A DNA stretch of 64,000 bases from Advenella mandrilli (GCF_016595155.1 NZ_JAENGP010000001.1:124001-188000), one strand, 5' to 3'; counted from the stretch's first letter, positions 54,148-63,619 are shown. The notes: generated by a model from the letters alone, not told the origin. Numbers and translations are program-made.

Positions 54148-54525
54148 TTAACGGCTAAGCAAAATACCCCAAACCACGAACATGCAAAGGATGCCAATAA
54201 AACAACAGCCCCACAGCCCAAGCAACGGCCATTTGATTTTAACGGGCACCTGTGAGGGAATGACATGAGGCAAAATACGGTTGGCATGGCCAATCAGCCA
54301 GAACTGTACGTTGGGAAAAAACAGCCTGAAAAAATAGTCCAGCAATATTGAGCTGCGAATGGGAAGGGAAAACCGGTTAAATGGCTGCATGCTCAAGTAA
54401 GGATGCTTAAGCAATTCATTGGTAGGTTTCAGGGAAAAGAAAATCAGGTAAAGACCGGAAAACGATGCAATCAGGAAACAGGCCATCAGTATTGCAATGG
54501 CGTAGGTCAGTATCAATTCAGTCAT
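54148..54525 (-). CDS. Two-helix membrane protein of unknown function
   Basis: The 125-residue protein has one transmembrane segment at about 5-31 (TYAIAILMACFLIASFSGLY) and another at about 101-123 (LLGLWGCCFIGILCMFVVWG), with a basic and aromatic middle. No known motif is present. It begins at ATG 54525 without a strong ribosome site and ends about 90 bases before the small acetyltransferase gene on the same strand. Confidence 0.55.
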   Translation of the reverse strand: MTELILTYAIAILMACFLIASFSGLYLIFFSLKPTNELLKHPYLSMQPFNRFSLPIRSSILLDYFFRLFFPNVQFWLIGHANRILPHVIPSQVPVKIKWPLLGLWGCCFIGILCMFVVWGILLSR

Positions 54526-54614
54526 AAGAAAAAAGAATAAGTCTCGGGTTGGCAGGTGAAAAATGTGATGAACTGAATATTCTAACCTAAGTTGGTCAAC
54601 TTGTTTTTTATCGT

Positions 54615-54632
54615 GATATCGAATTAATATCG
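54615..54632. promoter_or_regulatory. LysR-type box before the CaiB operon
   Basis: GATAT-CGAATTA-ATATCG (54615-54632) has the ATAT-N7-ATAT form of a LysR-type site and lies about 80 bases before the CaiB gene start. The same GATAT-N7-ATATCG pattern occurs at 60814-60831 before the LysR gene at the operon's end. This links the regulator to the operon. Confidence 0.5.
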
Positions 54633-54709
54633 AATGATTACTAATTAATATTAGACAGCTATCGTAATTGATACTACTCTTTTATTAATTCAATTAATGT
54701 GGATTAGTT

Positions 54710-55909
54710 ATGAATAGCACCAAGCCTTCCACCTCTGCTTTGCAAGGCATCAAGGTACTGGATTTGACTTCAATTGTATTTGGTCCTTACGCCTCGCAAA
54801 TCCTGGCTGATTATGGGGCGGAAGTAATTAAAGTTGAATCGTTAATGGGTGATTCTACCCGCTATACCGGCCCCACCCTGGAAGAGGGATTGTCAGCTAT
54901 TTTTCTGGGTGTTAATCGCAATAAGCAAAGTATTGCGCTAAATCTTAAGCAAGAACAGGCCAGGGATGTTTTGCTGGAACTGGTGGATCAGGCTGATGTA
55001 TTCATGCATAGCATGCGGCCGCAAAAAATGAAAAAACTGGGGCTGGATCCTCAAACCCTGTGCCAGCGAAATCCTAAATTGGTTTACGCAGGCCTGTATG
55101 GGTTTGGTCATGCAGGCCGATACGCCGGCATGCCTGCCTATGACGATATCATTCAGGGTTTAAGTGGTATCCCCGATGTGGTGCAGAAGCAATCTGGTAC
55201 ACCCAGGTATCTGCCTATTATTGCGGCGGATAAAACCTGTGGCCTAGTTGCTGCCCATGCTATCTTGGCGGCTCTGTTTCAGCGGGAACGGGATGGTCGC
55301 GGGCAGCAGGTTGAAGTACCCATGTTTGAAACAATGTCTTCTTACATGCTGGTAGAGCATTATTATGGCCGGCATTTAGCCGATCAGAATCAACATGCGG
55401 GATATGACCGGGTGCTTTCTGAGTGGCGCAAACCTTATAAAACGCTTGATGGTTATTTATGCATGATGCCTTATACCGACTTGCATTGGCAGAATTTTTT
55501 CTGGCACGCCGGTTTTGCCGAATTGACCGCTGATGAACGTTTCACCAATATTTCCCAACGTACCAAACATATTAACCAGTTATACGAAATAACCGGTCAA
55601 ATTGTGGCGGAACAAACCACAGCGCATTGGATTGGTTTTTGTAATCAGCATGAAATCCCGGCTTCACGGATTAATGCTATTAATGAACTTGAACAGGATC
55701 CGCATTTGCAGGATGTTGGTTTTTTTGTAGAGCTTGAGGATACCGGTGGCAAGTATCGTTTCGTGCGTAACCCGGTTAGTTTGGAAAACTCGACAGTGCC
55801 GGTGAAAATGCCACCCCGGCTGGGTGAACACACGACCCCAATTATGGAAAATCTGGGTTATACACGGGAAGAAATCCAACAATTTTATGAACAGCAACTC
55901 ATCAAATAA
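54710..55909 (+). CDS. CaiB/BaiF-type CoA-transferase (class III)
   Basis: The 399-residue protein has the class III CoA-transferase pattern: GIKVLDLTSIVFGPYASQILADYGAEVIKVE when read in pieces at the N-terminus, SIALNLKQEQARDVLLELVD, and MPAYDDIIQGLSG with the aspartate that carries the acyl-anhydride intermediate. These dimeric enzymes move CoA between carboxylic acids without ATP. It is the first of six same-strand genes with a dehydratase-like protein and two acyl-CoA dehydrogenases, so it probably activates the acid degraded there. Confidence 0.9.
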   Translation: MNSTKPSTSALQGIKVLDLTSIVFGPYASQILADYGAEVIKVESLMGDSTRYTGPTLEEGLSAIFLGVNRNKQSIALNLKQEQARDVLLELVDQADVFMHSMRPQKMKKLGLDPQTLCQRNPKLVYAGLYGFGHAGRYAGMPAYDDIIQGLSGIPDVVQKQSGTPRYLPIIAADKTCGLVAAHAILAALFQRERDGRGQQVEVPMFETMSSYMLVEHYYGRHLADQNQHAGYDRVLSEWRKPYKTLDGYLCMMPYTDLHWQNFFWHAGFAELTADERFTNISQRTKHINQLYEITGQIVAEQTTAHWIGFCNQHEIPASRINAINELEQDPHLQDVGFFVELEDTGGKYRFVRNPVSLENSTVPVKMPPRLGEHTTPIMENLGYTREEIQQFYEQQLIK

Positions 55910-55949
55910 AGTATTGATGAACTAAACAATACATTTCAGGAGATAGAAA

Positions 55950-56408
55950 ATGACACAGGAAGCAAAATTATTGGGTGAAGGTTTTTACTGGCAGGATCTG
56001 GAAGTTGGCCAGAAATTCAAAACATTCAAACGCACGATTACCGAAACTGATATTGTCAATTTCATTAGTGCCACCGGCATGCTGGAAACCATTTTCATTG
56101 ATAAAACTTTTAATGCCGGTGCCATTCAGGGGCGTCCGGTACCCGGTGCATTGACTTACAGCATTATTGAGGGCTTGTTGATGCAAACCATGGTGCAGGG
56201 CACCGGCTTGGCCTTGTTGGAGGTTCATAAAAAAATGCTGGCGCCGGTCGTGGCGGGTGATACCGTCTGGGCTGAAGTAGAAGTGACCCAGGTTCGGCCA
56301 ACTTCTAAACTGAATCGTGCAGTGGTCTCGACACGGGTGGATATCAAAAACCAGGATGACGTGATGGTGATCACGTATGACGTTACCCGCATGCTGTCAG
56401 GGCGTTAA
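55950..56408 (+). CDS. MaoC-like hotdog protein lacking the usual catalytic pair
   Basis: The 152-residue protein has the single-hotdog layout of MaoC dehydratases: FYWQDLEVGQKFKTFKRTIT at the start, ITETDIVNFISATGMLETIF, and GRPVPGALTYSIIEGLLMQ. Active enoyl-CoA hydratases of this fold have D-x-N-P-x-H after the first helix. Here the matching bases read TGMLETIFID, so Asp and His are replaced. The protein belongs to a divergent subgroup with the TGMLE form. It follows the CaiB gene by 40 bases and may hydrate an unusual substrate or have lost activity. Confidence 0.75.
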   Translation: MTQEAKLLGEGFYWQDLEVGQKFKTFKRTITETDIVNFISATGMLETIFIDKTFNAGAIQGRPVPGALTYSIIEGLLMQTMVQGTGLALLEVHKKMLAPVVAGDTVWAEVEVTQVRPTSKLNRAVVSTRVDIKNQDDVMVITYDVTRMLSGR

Positions 56409-56461
56409 CTGGAAACCCAATCAATAATAATTTGAAGATTGAATCAAACAGGTTGTTAATT

Positions 56462-57613
56462 ATGCTTGATGTTCTTGAGCTGGCTTATCTTCCGCCAGAA
56501 GAAAACCAATTTCGAAGCGAACTGCGGGCTTTTATTAAAGAAGCCACGCAGGAAATGGATGCCTATGCACGGGCCCGTTCCTGGATGGGTTTTGATGCCG
56601 GGTTCAGTAAAAAACTGGCGGCCAAAGGCTGGTTGGGGCTTACCTTGCCCAAGCAGTACGGGGGTGCGGAAAAAGGCTATTTTTCCCGTTTTGTATTGTC
56701 TGAAGAACTGTTGGGGGCGGGGGCGCCGGTATCCGCTCACTGGATTGCCGACCGCCAGAGCGGCCCTTTGATTCTGCGTTATGGCACCGAGGCACAAAAG
56801 CAGTTTTATTTACCAAAGATTTGCCAGGGAGAGGCTTTTTTCTGTATTGGCATGAGCGAGCCCAACTCCGGTTCCGATCTGGCCAGCATTAAAACCAGGG
56901 CACAAAAAAATGACAAAGGCTGGCTGCTGAATGGCAGCAAGATATGGACAACCAATGCCCATCAATCACATTACATGATTGCCTTGGTGCGGACTTCAGG
57001 TGAGGCAGGAGACCGGCATAAAGGTTTGTCTCAGGTGATTGTTGATTTGAGCCTGCCGGGCGTCACCGTGCGTCCCATTGTTGATGTGGCCGGTGACGCA
57101 CACTTTTCAGAAGTGTTTTTTTCTGACGTACAGCTGGCCGATGATGCCCTGATTGGCAATGAAGGCGATGGTTGGGAGCAGGTGAATGCCGAGCTGGCCT
57201 TTGAGCGCAGTGGCCCTGAGCGTATTTATTCCAGTATGGCCCTGGTGGAGTGTTTCCTGAAAGAATGCCGGCAGCAAGGCTGGCAGTCTGGGCAGGTGCA
57301 GGTAACGCTGGGTGGCATTGTTGCCCGGCTTGCCGTATTAAGAACCATGTCTTTGGCCATTACCGGCAAACTGGCCAAGGGTGAGAACCCTTCGGTAGAG
57401 GCATCGCTGGTTAAGGATTATGGTACCGGACTTGAACAGGATATTCCCAAGTTGATTGCCGATTGCATGGGTGAATATCCTGAGTGGACGCCTTCGGTGG
57501 AATTGATCAAGACCCTGGCATTGGTGGATCAGGTTTGTCCTTCCTATTCCTTGCGTGGTGGTACTCGCGAGATATTGCGGGGCATTATTGCCCGGGGTTT
57601 GGGCTTACGTTAA
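56462..57613 (+). CDS. Acyl-CoA dehydrogenase, large-type partner
   Basis: I use the ATG at 56462 (MLDVLELAYLPPEENQF); a TTG ten codons up is open. The 383-residue enzyme has SEPNSGSDLASIKTRAQKN and WTTNAHQSHYMIALVRT, the FAD-side motifs. At the end, where YEGT-E is usual, it has RGGTREILRGIIARGLG. The GGT-E form is known in heteromeric dehydrogenases such as the FadE28-FadE29 type of steroid catabolism. The unlike second dehydrogenase gene follows 12 bases later, so an alpha2beta2 enzyme is likely. Confidence 0.82.
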   Translation: MLDVLELAYLPPEENQFRSELRAFIKEATQEMDAYARARSWMGFDAGFSKKLAAKGWLGLTLPKQYGGAEKGYFSRFVLSEELLGAGAPVSAHWIADRQSGPLILRYGTEAQKQFYLPKICQGEAFFCIGMSEPNSGSDLASIKTRAQKNDKGWLLNGSKIWTTNAHQSHYMIALVRTSGEAGDRHKGLSQVIVDLSLPGVTVRPIVDVAGDAHFSEVFFSDVQLADDALIGNEGDGWEQVNAELAFERSGPERIYSSMALVECFLKECRQQGWQSGQVQVTLGGIVARLAVLRTMSLAITGKLAKGENPSVEASLVKDYGTGLEQDIPKLIADCMGEYPEWTPSVELIKTLALVDQVCPSYSLRGGTREILRGIIARGLGLR

Positions 57614-57625
57614 GAAGAGATAAAA

Positions 57626-58654
57626 ATGGACAATTTAAGTATGGATAATCTTTTTGATGAGGCCGTGGCCCGTTTGTTTGCCAATATGTCAGAAAAATTC
57701 GGCAACAGTCTGGATTTATCGTGTGCTGATTATGAAGCAGCCTGGTCGGAAATAGCGGCTTCCGGTTTTCTGGAGATGATGCTGCCTGAAGAGAAAGGAG
57801 GGGCAGGGCTGAGCCTGAAAGAGGCGGAAAATCTGTTTAAGCTGGAAGGATACTTTAACTTGCCAGTTCCTTTTGCCAGCACCCTGCTGGCCAGGCGTTG
57901 GCTGGATAGCAACGGATTGACTGTACCCGATGGATCTTTGGCGATTGCCACCATGGGGGTGCAGGTATCCGAAGGGCAAGGGCAGATAGTGATTAATAAA
58001 TTGCCTTTTGGTCACCGGGCAGGCAATTTTTTAGTGATGGCCAAGCAGTCATGCTATTTGCTTTCTCAGGAAAAGGCAGTGGTTAATGAGATTTATCATG
58101 CAGGCTTGTTTGCCAGTGTGAGCTGGAATCTTGAAGATGCTATCCGGCTGGATGTGTCTTCGCAGGCTGTGGATGGTTTGCGCAACCTGGCCGCATTAGC
58201 GGTGTTGGTGCCCAGTGTGGGCGCCATGGAAAAAATATTTGAGATGACGCTTGAATATGCCAACCAGCGCCAGCAATTTGGCAGGCCTTTAAGCAAGTTC
58301 CAGGCAATCCAGCACCAAATCAGCGTGCTGGCAGAGCAGGTATGGGCCGCCCGCATGGCTGCGCAAATTGCGTGTAATAGCAATGGTTATTTGCCAGACC
58401 CCAATTTACTGGCTATTGCCAAATACCAGGTCAGTTTCGTATCTGATCAGGTGGCCGATATTTCCCATGCGGTTCATGGGGCAATTGGGATTACCGAAGA
58501 ATATGCGCTGCATTTCTATACCCGACGTATCAGGGAGTTCAAGAGTGAGGCAGGCACCCAATCTTACTGGGCCAAAAAGTTGGGCCATCATGTATTGGGG
58601 CAAGAGGGGGAAACGGTTCTTTCAATGTTAACCAGAGAGCTGTGCCCGGGATAA
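57626..58654 (+). CDS. Acyl-CoA dehydrogenase-like protein, small partner
   Basis: The 342-residue protein is short for the family. The N-terminal helices are recognisable (FLEMMLPEEKGGAGLSL), but the usual TEP-GSD FAD segment is missing from the weakly conserved middle. The C-terminal helical domain is well kept (LEYANQRQQFGRPLSKFQAIQHQ, AVHGAIGITEEYALH, YTRRIREF). This is the pattern of the second chain in heterotetrameric acyl-CoA dehydrogenases. It is closely linked to the first dehydrogenase gene, so it probably acts only as its partner. Confidence 0.78.
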   Translation: MDNLSMDNLFDEAVARLFANMSEKFGNSLDLSCADYEAAWSEIAASGFLEMMLPEEKGGAGLSLKEAENLFKLEGYFNLPVPFASTLLARRWLDSNGLTVPDGSLAIATMGVQVSEGQGQIVINKLPFGHRAGNFLVMAKQSCYLLSQEKAVVNEIYHAGLFASVSWNLEDAIRLDVSSQAVDGLRNLAALAVLVPSVGAMEKIFEMTLEYANQRQQFGRPLSKFQAIQHQISVLAEQVWAARMAAQIACNSNGYLPDPNLLAIAKYQVSFVSDQVADISHAVHGAIGITEEYALHFYTRRIREFKSEAGTQSYWAKKLGHHVLGQEGETVLSMLTRELCPG

Positions 58655-58677
58655 TAAATTTTTCAGGAGACAAAATA

Positions 58678-59661
58678 ATGAATGGCAAGATGATTATAAA
58701 AACAGTTTCACTTGCAGTGGCAACATTTGCCTTACATACCGCAGCAATGGCGGCGCAAACCCAATGGCCCGAAAAACCGGTGACCATGGTTGTGCCCTTC
58801 CCACCCGGTGGTCCTACGGATATTGTTGCAAGATTACTTGCCCAGCAATTAACGGAAAGGCTGGGGCAGACGGTTATTGTTGAAAATAAGGGGGGTGCCA
58901 ATGCAACTATTGGTATGCAGGCAGTGGCTTCAGCTAAACCTGATGGCTATACCATCTTGTATAACACCTCTTCCATAGCCTTAAGTCCGGCACTGTATAA
59001 ATCGTTGAGTTATGATCCGAAGACAGCGTTTGACCCTGTTAGCAGTACCGCTAATATTCCGTTGGTTTTGTTGGTGAATCCGCAAGTTCCGGTTAAAACG
59101 GTGGAGGAGTTTAAGTCTTATGTCCAGGAAAATGGGGGGAAAATATCTTATGGTTCAGCAGGCGCTGGCAATATTACCCATTTAGGCGCATTTTTGATGA
59201 GTGAGGGGGTTGGTCTGAATGCCCAGCATGTGCCGTATAGAGGCAGTGCGCCTGCCATGATTGATCTGATCGGTGGTCAGACCCAGTTCATGCTTAATAC
59301 CTTGAATGACTCATTAAACTTTATCAGGGACGGTAAGGTAAAGGCACTGGCATTGGCCAGCATTGAACGCAATAATGATGTACTGCCCAATGTTCCAACG
59401 CTGTCAGAAACCGTATTGAAAGATTTTGAAATTGGTGCGTGGCAAGGTGTTGTAGTGCCAAAAGGAACACCGGTTTCTGTCATTGAGAAGTTGAATAAAA
59501 CCATTCGCGAATCATTGGTTTCAGAAAAAATGACTCAACAGCTTAAAAGCCAGGGGGCTGAAATTCTGGGCTCTTCACCCGAGGAATACGGCGTATTTAT
59601 CATGGCGGAAATGGATCGCTGGAAAAAGGCGGTGGAAGAAGCTGGTGTTCAATCAAACTAA
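58678..59661 (+). CDS. Bug-family substrate-binding protein (first of a tandem pair)
   Basis: The ATG at 58678 follows AGGAGA, giving 327 residues; the signal peptide ends AMAA. WPEKPVTMVVPFPPGGPTDI and NATIGMQAVASAKPDGYT are the Bug hallmarks, and the rest (YGSAGAGNITHLGAFL, HVPYRGSAPAM) is regular. It is a periplasmic receptor without membrane transporter genes nearby. Its place after the acyl-CoA genes suggests that it binds the acid they degrade. Confidence 0.9.
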   Translation: MNGKMIIKTVSLAVATFALHTAAMAAQTQWPEKPVTMVVPFPPGGPTDIVARLLAQQLTERLGQTVIVENKGGANATIGMQAVASAKPDGYTILYNTSSIALSPALYKSLSYDPKTAFDPVSSTANIPLVLLVNPQVPVKTVEEFKSYVQENGGKISYGSAGAGNITHLGAFLMSEGVGLNAQHVPYRGSAPAMIDLIGGQTQFMLNTLNDSLNFIRDGKVKALALASIERNNDVLPNVPTLSETVLKDFEIGAWQGVVVPKGTPVSVIEKLNKTIRESLVSEKMTQQLKSQGAEILGSSPEEYGVFIMAEMDRWKKAVEEAGVQSN

Positions 59662-59680
59662 TAGAAAAGGAGACATAATA

Positions 59681-60646
59681 ATGAGTAAGTGGAAAATCAG
59701 GATCGGGTTTAGTTTGTTAGCGTTGTCTGGAACATTGAATATTGCGGCGGCTGCTTGGCCCGAGCAGCCCATCAGAATGATTGTTTCTTTTCCTCCGGGT
59801 AGTGGAACGGATAGCAATGCCCGTTTTGCTGCCAGGGAAATGTCGGAAAGATTGGGTGTACCGGTAATGGTAGAGAACAAGCCAGGTGGTAATAGTTTTA
59901 TTGCGGCAGATGCAGTGGTAAAAGCAAAGCCCGATGGTTATACCTTGCTTTTGGCCAGTAATTCTCCGGTAGCGACCAATGTAGCCATGTTTAAAGAACT
60001 GCCTTATGATCCGGTTAAGCAGCTTGCGCCCCTTGCCAAATTAAGCTTTGGCGCCATGGGTGTGGCGGTTCCGGTTGATTCACCGTATTCCTCTATCGAG
60101 GATTTGGTTAAGGCGGGCAAAGCCAATCCTGAAAAATTGAATTATGGTAGCGGTAGTGCATCTTACCGGATTGCAACGGAGTTATTCTTGTCGATGGCAG
60201 AGATGCAAGCAAATCAAATTCCCTATAAGGGGGCTTCGTCTGCACTGACTGATCTGGCCGGAGGACAGGTTGATTTTGTATTTGCCGATTATGGTGCGAT
60301 TTTGCCTTTGTATTCAGCGGGTAAGTTAAAAGTACTTGCGGTAACGGGGAATGAACGGTTGTCCAGTGCGCCAGATGTTCCTACTTTGCAAGAGTCAGGC
60401 TATAAAGATTATTACATGGTTAATTGGACTGCTGGTTTTGCGCCAGCGGGTTTGCCTGTTGAAATTCAGGAAAAATTAAGTGCCACACTGGTTGATATAT
60501 ACCGTTCTGATAAGGCCAGGGAATTTTTATTGCAAACTAATTGGGACCCATTTCCGGGAGATGCGGTTGATTTGGCAAAATTTCAGTTAACTGAAATTGA
60601 GCGCTGGTCTAGCGCGGCAGAAAGAGCCAATATTCCAAAACAATAA
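59681..60646 (+). CDS. Bug-family substrate-binding protein (second of a tandem pair)
   Basis: The ATG at 59681 follows AAGGAGA, 20 bases after the first Bug gene. The 321-residue protein has a signal peptide ending IAAAA, then WPEQPIRMIVSFPPGSGTDSNARFA when read in pieces, and LNYGSGSASYRIATELF. It is clearly a paralogue of its neighbour but has SFPPGSGTD where the other has PFPPGGPTD, a change in the ligand-contact loop that could alter specificity. A terminator follows. Confidence 0.9.
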   Translation: MSKWKIRIGFSLLALSGTLNIAAAAWPEQPIRMIVSFPPGSGTDSNARFAAREMSERLGVPVMVENKPGGNSFIAADAVVKAKPDGYTLLLASNSPVATNVAMFKELPYDPVKQLAPLAKLSFGAMGVAVPVDSPYSSIEDLVKAGKANPEKLNYGSGSASYRIATELFLSMAEMQANQIPYKGASSALTDLAGGQVDFVFADYGAILPLYSAGKLKVLAVTGNERLSSAPDVPTLQESGYKDYYMVNWTAGFAPAGLPVEIQEKLSATLVDIYRSDKAREFLLQTNWDPFPGDAVDLAKFQLTEIERWSSAAERANIPKQ

Positions 60647-60672
60647 ATTCTTTTTTTGCTTTTTTATTGAAG

Positions 60673-60699
60673 CCGGACTCATGAATGGTCCGGTTTTTT
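60673..60699 (+). terminator. Rho-independent terminator after the CaiB operon
   Basis: CCGGAC (60673-60678) pairs with GTCCGG (60688-60693) around a nine-base loop and is followed by six T. It lies 27 bases after the second Bug gene and ends the operon before the LysR gene. Confidence 0.75.
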
Positions 60700-60813
60700 A
60701 ATAATGCATCTATCATGCCGTGTGGTGTGGCAGGCGGGGCAGTCCAGATGAACGGGCCCCTATGCGATAGGCTATATGAAGGATTGTGCTTATATATTAA
60801 TTAATGTAATTTT

Positions 60814-60831
60814 GATATTCTTTAGATATCG
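60814..60831. promoter_or_regulatory. LysR-type box before the LysR gene
   Basis: GATAT-TCTTTAG-ATATCG has the ATAT-N7-ATAT form, ends 29 bases before the LysR start and matches the site before the CaiB gene at 54615-54632 at all ten fixed flanking positions. Autoregulation is likely. Confidence 0.45.
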
Positions 60832-60859
60832 TTGAAAATATAAAATTACAGGAATAAGC

Positions 60860-61750
60860 ATGGACTTGCGCCGGATCCGCCATTTTGTAGTGTTGGCTGA
60901 AACCCTGAACTTTCACAAAGCCGCTGAAAAACTGCATATTGCCCAGCCCCCTTTATCGGTCTCCATTCAAAAGCTCGAGGCGGCGTTGGGGGTGCGTTTG
61001 TTTGAGCGAACGTCCAAAGGGGTTTCCTTGACGCCGGAAGGCATGCAACTGCGTTCAGATGCCATCCGCCTGCTTTATTTTGCAGAGCAATTGCAGCACA
61101 CGGCAGATGAAATCAAGGAAGGGGCCAGAGGGGTGTTGCATCTTGGTTTTGTTGGTTCAGTCACCCAGGGATTGTTGCAAAGCCTGGTGCCATCTTTCAG
61201 GCAGAAGTATGAAAATATCGAATTGAATTTTACCGAGGGGATCTCCAGCCGGATTGTGCAGGATGTGGAAGCGGGCAAGCTGGATGTGGGCCTGATTCGT
61301 ACGCCTGTGTTGGATGATACGACTGTGGATATGATTCAGCTGGAAAAGGACGGTTTTGTTTTGGCCGTGCCCAAGGGGCATGCGCTGGAAGGCCATTCGG
61401 TTTGTTTGAAGGAGCTGGCCGGCTATCCATTTATTATATATTCTCCAGACCATGCCAGGGGTCTGCATTATGCTGTTATGTCTGCCTGTCAGGAGGCTGG
61501 CTTTATCCCACGGGTAGCCCAAATAGCGATTCAGGTGGATACTGTACTGGCCCTGGTTGAAAGTGGCGTAGGTATCGCTTTGGTGCCATCTGTGGTCATG
61601 AAAACAAAAATCAAAAAAAACCTGGCTTATCTTCAGTTGCCAGATGAATCGGAAATTACCCGGATCGGCTTTGCCTTGGTATACAAAAAAAGCACGGCCT
61701 CTGTTGCTACCATCAAATTTCGGGATTTGGCAATAAGTCAGTATTCGTAA
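60860..61750 (+). CDS. LysR-family regulator, probable controller of the CaiB operon
   Basis: The 296-residue protein has the LysR helix-turn-helix (MDLRRIRHFVVLAETLNFHKAA, EKLHIAQPPLSVSIQKLEAALG, residues 1-43) and a regular effector domain (RGVLHLGFVGSVTQGLLQSL, ALVESGVGIALVPSVV), as in BenM/CatR-like activators. GGAA precedes the start. It is encoded directly after the operon in the same direction, with a shared box before both. The effector is probably the operon's substrate or a CoA derivative. Confidence 0.88.
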   Translation: MDLRRIRHFVVLAETLNFHKAAEKLHIAQPPLSVSIQKLEAALGVRLFERTSKGVSLTPEGMQLRSDAIRLLYFAEQLQHTADEIKEGARGVLHLGFVGSVTQGLLQSLVPSFRQKYENIELNFTEGISSRIVQDVEAGKLDVGLIRTPVLDDTTVDMIQLEKDGFVLAVPKGHALEGHSVCLKELAGYPFIIYSPDHARGLHYAVMSACQEAGFIPRVAQIAIQVDTVLALVESGVGIALVPSVVMKTKIKKNLAYLQLPDESEITRIGFALVYKKSTASVATIKFRDLAISQYS

Positions 61751-61831
61751 TTTGAATAGATTGGCCCCATTCCTGGAGCAGTGTCCAATTTTGGGAAGCC
61801 CGTCAACAGAGGGTTTTTGTTACCTGTAGAT

Positions 61832-61859
61832 CCGCTAATAAAACAGTTTTTATTAGCGG
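61832..61859. terminator. Hairpin between LysR and prpD genes
   Basis: CCGCTAATAAAA (61832-61843) pairs with TTTTATTAGCGG (61848-61859), a perfect 12-bp stem with a four-base loop. It lies between two convergent genes and may serve both, although no clear T tract follows on either strand. Confidence 0.6.
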
Positions 61860-61873
61860 GTTGTAGCAAGCTG

Positions 61874-63325
61874 TTAGATGACGTACATATCAACGTATTC
61901 ATGAACAGGCATTGCTTCTAGTGCTTTCTGATCCAGAGAAATATCAAGGATGCGGTTTTGCTGCTTGCTTGGGAATACACGTGCCAGATTGGTGCGGAAT
62001 TTGTCTTCTAACAGCGGAATGCCATCAGTACGGCGACGTTTGTGACCGATTGGATATTCGCAAACAATTTCATCCAGTTTGCTGCCATCGTTGAATTCAA
62101 CCGTTAAGGCGTTGGCGATGGCGCGTTTTTCAGGATCGTGATAGTCGGCAGTGAAAGCAGGGTCTTCCACGCAGACGATTTTGTCGCGCAGGGCATCAAT
62201 TCGTGGATCAACAGCGATGCTGTCTTCGTAGTCACCGGCAGTCAGGCGGCCAAACAGGACAGGTACGGCAACCATGTACTGGATGCAGTGATCGCGGTCG
62301 GCCGGGTTGTTAAGCGGGCCTTTTTTGTCGATGATGCGAATGCACGCTTCGTGGGTACGAATGGTGATTTGCTTGATGTCTTCTGCAGTTTTGCCAGCCG
62401 CGTTTAACTTCTGGTGAATATCCATGGCACACTCAACGGCCGTTTGCGAGTGGAATTCGGCAGGGAAAGAAATCTTGAACAGGATGTTTTCCATGACGTA
62501 GCTGCCATAAGGGCGCTGGAATTTAAAAGACTGGCCTTTAAACAGCACATCGTAAAAACCCCATGTTTTGGCGCTTAATACAGATGGATAGCCCATTTCA
62601 CCGGTTTTTGCGATTAGTGCAAGACGAACGGCGCGGCTGGTGGCATCACCGGCTGCCCATGATTTGCGGCTACCTGTATTGGGGGCGTGACGATAGGTGC
62701 GCAGGCTTTGGCCATCAACCCATGCCAGTGACACGGCATTGATGACTTCGTCGCGATCAAGGCCCAGCATTTGTGCTACGACAGCGGTAGAAGCCACTTT
62801 TACCAGTACAACATGGTCAAGGCCCACTTTGTTGAAAGAGTTTTCAAGGGCAATACAACCCTGGATTTCATGTGCCTTGATCATGGCGGTAAGTACGTCA
62901 CGTATGGTGAAGGGTGCTTTGCCGGCGGCTACAGCGTTGCGTGACAGCCAGTCGGCGGTTGCCAGAATGCCACCCAGGTTGTCGGATGGGTGACCCCATT
63001 CAGCGGCTAGCCAGGTGTCGTTAAAGTCTAGCCAGCGGATCATGGTGCCAATATTGAAAGCGGCCTGGACAGGGTCCAGCTGGAATTGTGTGCCGGGTAC
63101 TTTGGCGCCATTGGGTACAACAGTACCGGGAACAATTGGGCCTAACAGTTTACGGCAAACAGGGTATTCCAGGGCCTCAAGGCCACAACCCAGGGTATCG
63201 ATCAGGCAGTTGCGGGCGGTTTCATAGGCAACCGTGCTTTCGATGTTGTAATTCAGGACATAATCGACAATATCAACGATGACCTGATCAGGCTCGGGGC
63301 GTATATTTGAAACATGACTGGACAT
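61874..63325 (-). CDS. prpD: MmgE/PrpD family 2-methylcitrate dehydratase
   Basis: The ATG at 63325 gives 483 residues, the length of E. coli PrpD; a GTG three codons up is open. Features include [41 protein letters not shown], and [28 protein letters not shown] when read in pieces. PrpD removes water from 2-methylcitrate in the methylcitrate cycle of propionate use. prpB and prpC are not in this window. AcnB, which can act on the following intermediate, is encoded about 10 kb away. mdh lies next upstream on the same strand. Confidence 0.88.
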   Translation of the reverse strand: MSSHVSNIRPEPDQVIVDIVDYVLNYNIESTVAYETARNCLIDTLGCGLEALEYPVCRKLLGPIVPGTVVPNGAKVPGTQFQLDPVQAAFNIGTMIRWLDFNDTWLAAEWGHPSDNLGGILATADWLSRNAVAAGKAPFTIRDVLTAMIKAHEIQGCIALENSFNKVGLDHVVLVKVASTAVVAQMLGLDRDEVINAVSLAWVDGQSLRTYRHAPNTGSRKSWAAGDATSRAVRLALIAKTGEMGYPSVLSAKTWGFYDVLFKGQSFKFQRPYGSYVMENILFKISFPAEFHSQTAVECAMDIHQKLNAAGKTAEDIKQITIRTHEACIRIIDKKGPLNNPADRDHCIQYMVAVPVLFGRLTAGDYEDSIAVDPRIDALRDKIVCVEDPAFTADYHDPEKRAIANALTVEFNDGSKLDEIVCEYPIGHKRRRTDGIPLLEDKFRTNLARVFPSKQQNRILDISLDQKALEAMPVHEYVDMYVI

Positions 63326-63578
63326 ATAACTCACTCATAAATTAATAGCCTTGAAGCCGGCACGTTTTGCCATTAAGGCGTGATTGGTATTAATGGTACC
63401 AATAATTTGCAGGGGCTTTTATTTTGCCAGGGCTTGGTGGAATGTTACACTTCCTGAAATGGATGATGTCATGGTTGCTCCGTTTTCTTTGTTTGCATTT
63501 AATGTGGTTTTTCTTTTTGTATTGGTTTTGATGCAAGACAAGCTAACTGATAATATTAATTAATAATGCAAAATCTTA

Positions 63579-63610
63579 AAAAAATAGCCACTTGACAGTG
63601 GCTATTTTTT
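63579..63610 (-). terminator. Rho-independent terminator after mdh
   Basis: AGCCACT (63586-63592) pairs with AGTGGCT (63597-63603), and the flanking A and T tracts extend the stem. On the minus strand it ends in a T run, ten bases after the mdh stop. The remainder of the gap 63326-63619 is AT-rich and shows no gene. Confidence 0.8.
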
Positions 63611-63619
63611 ACATGGGAA

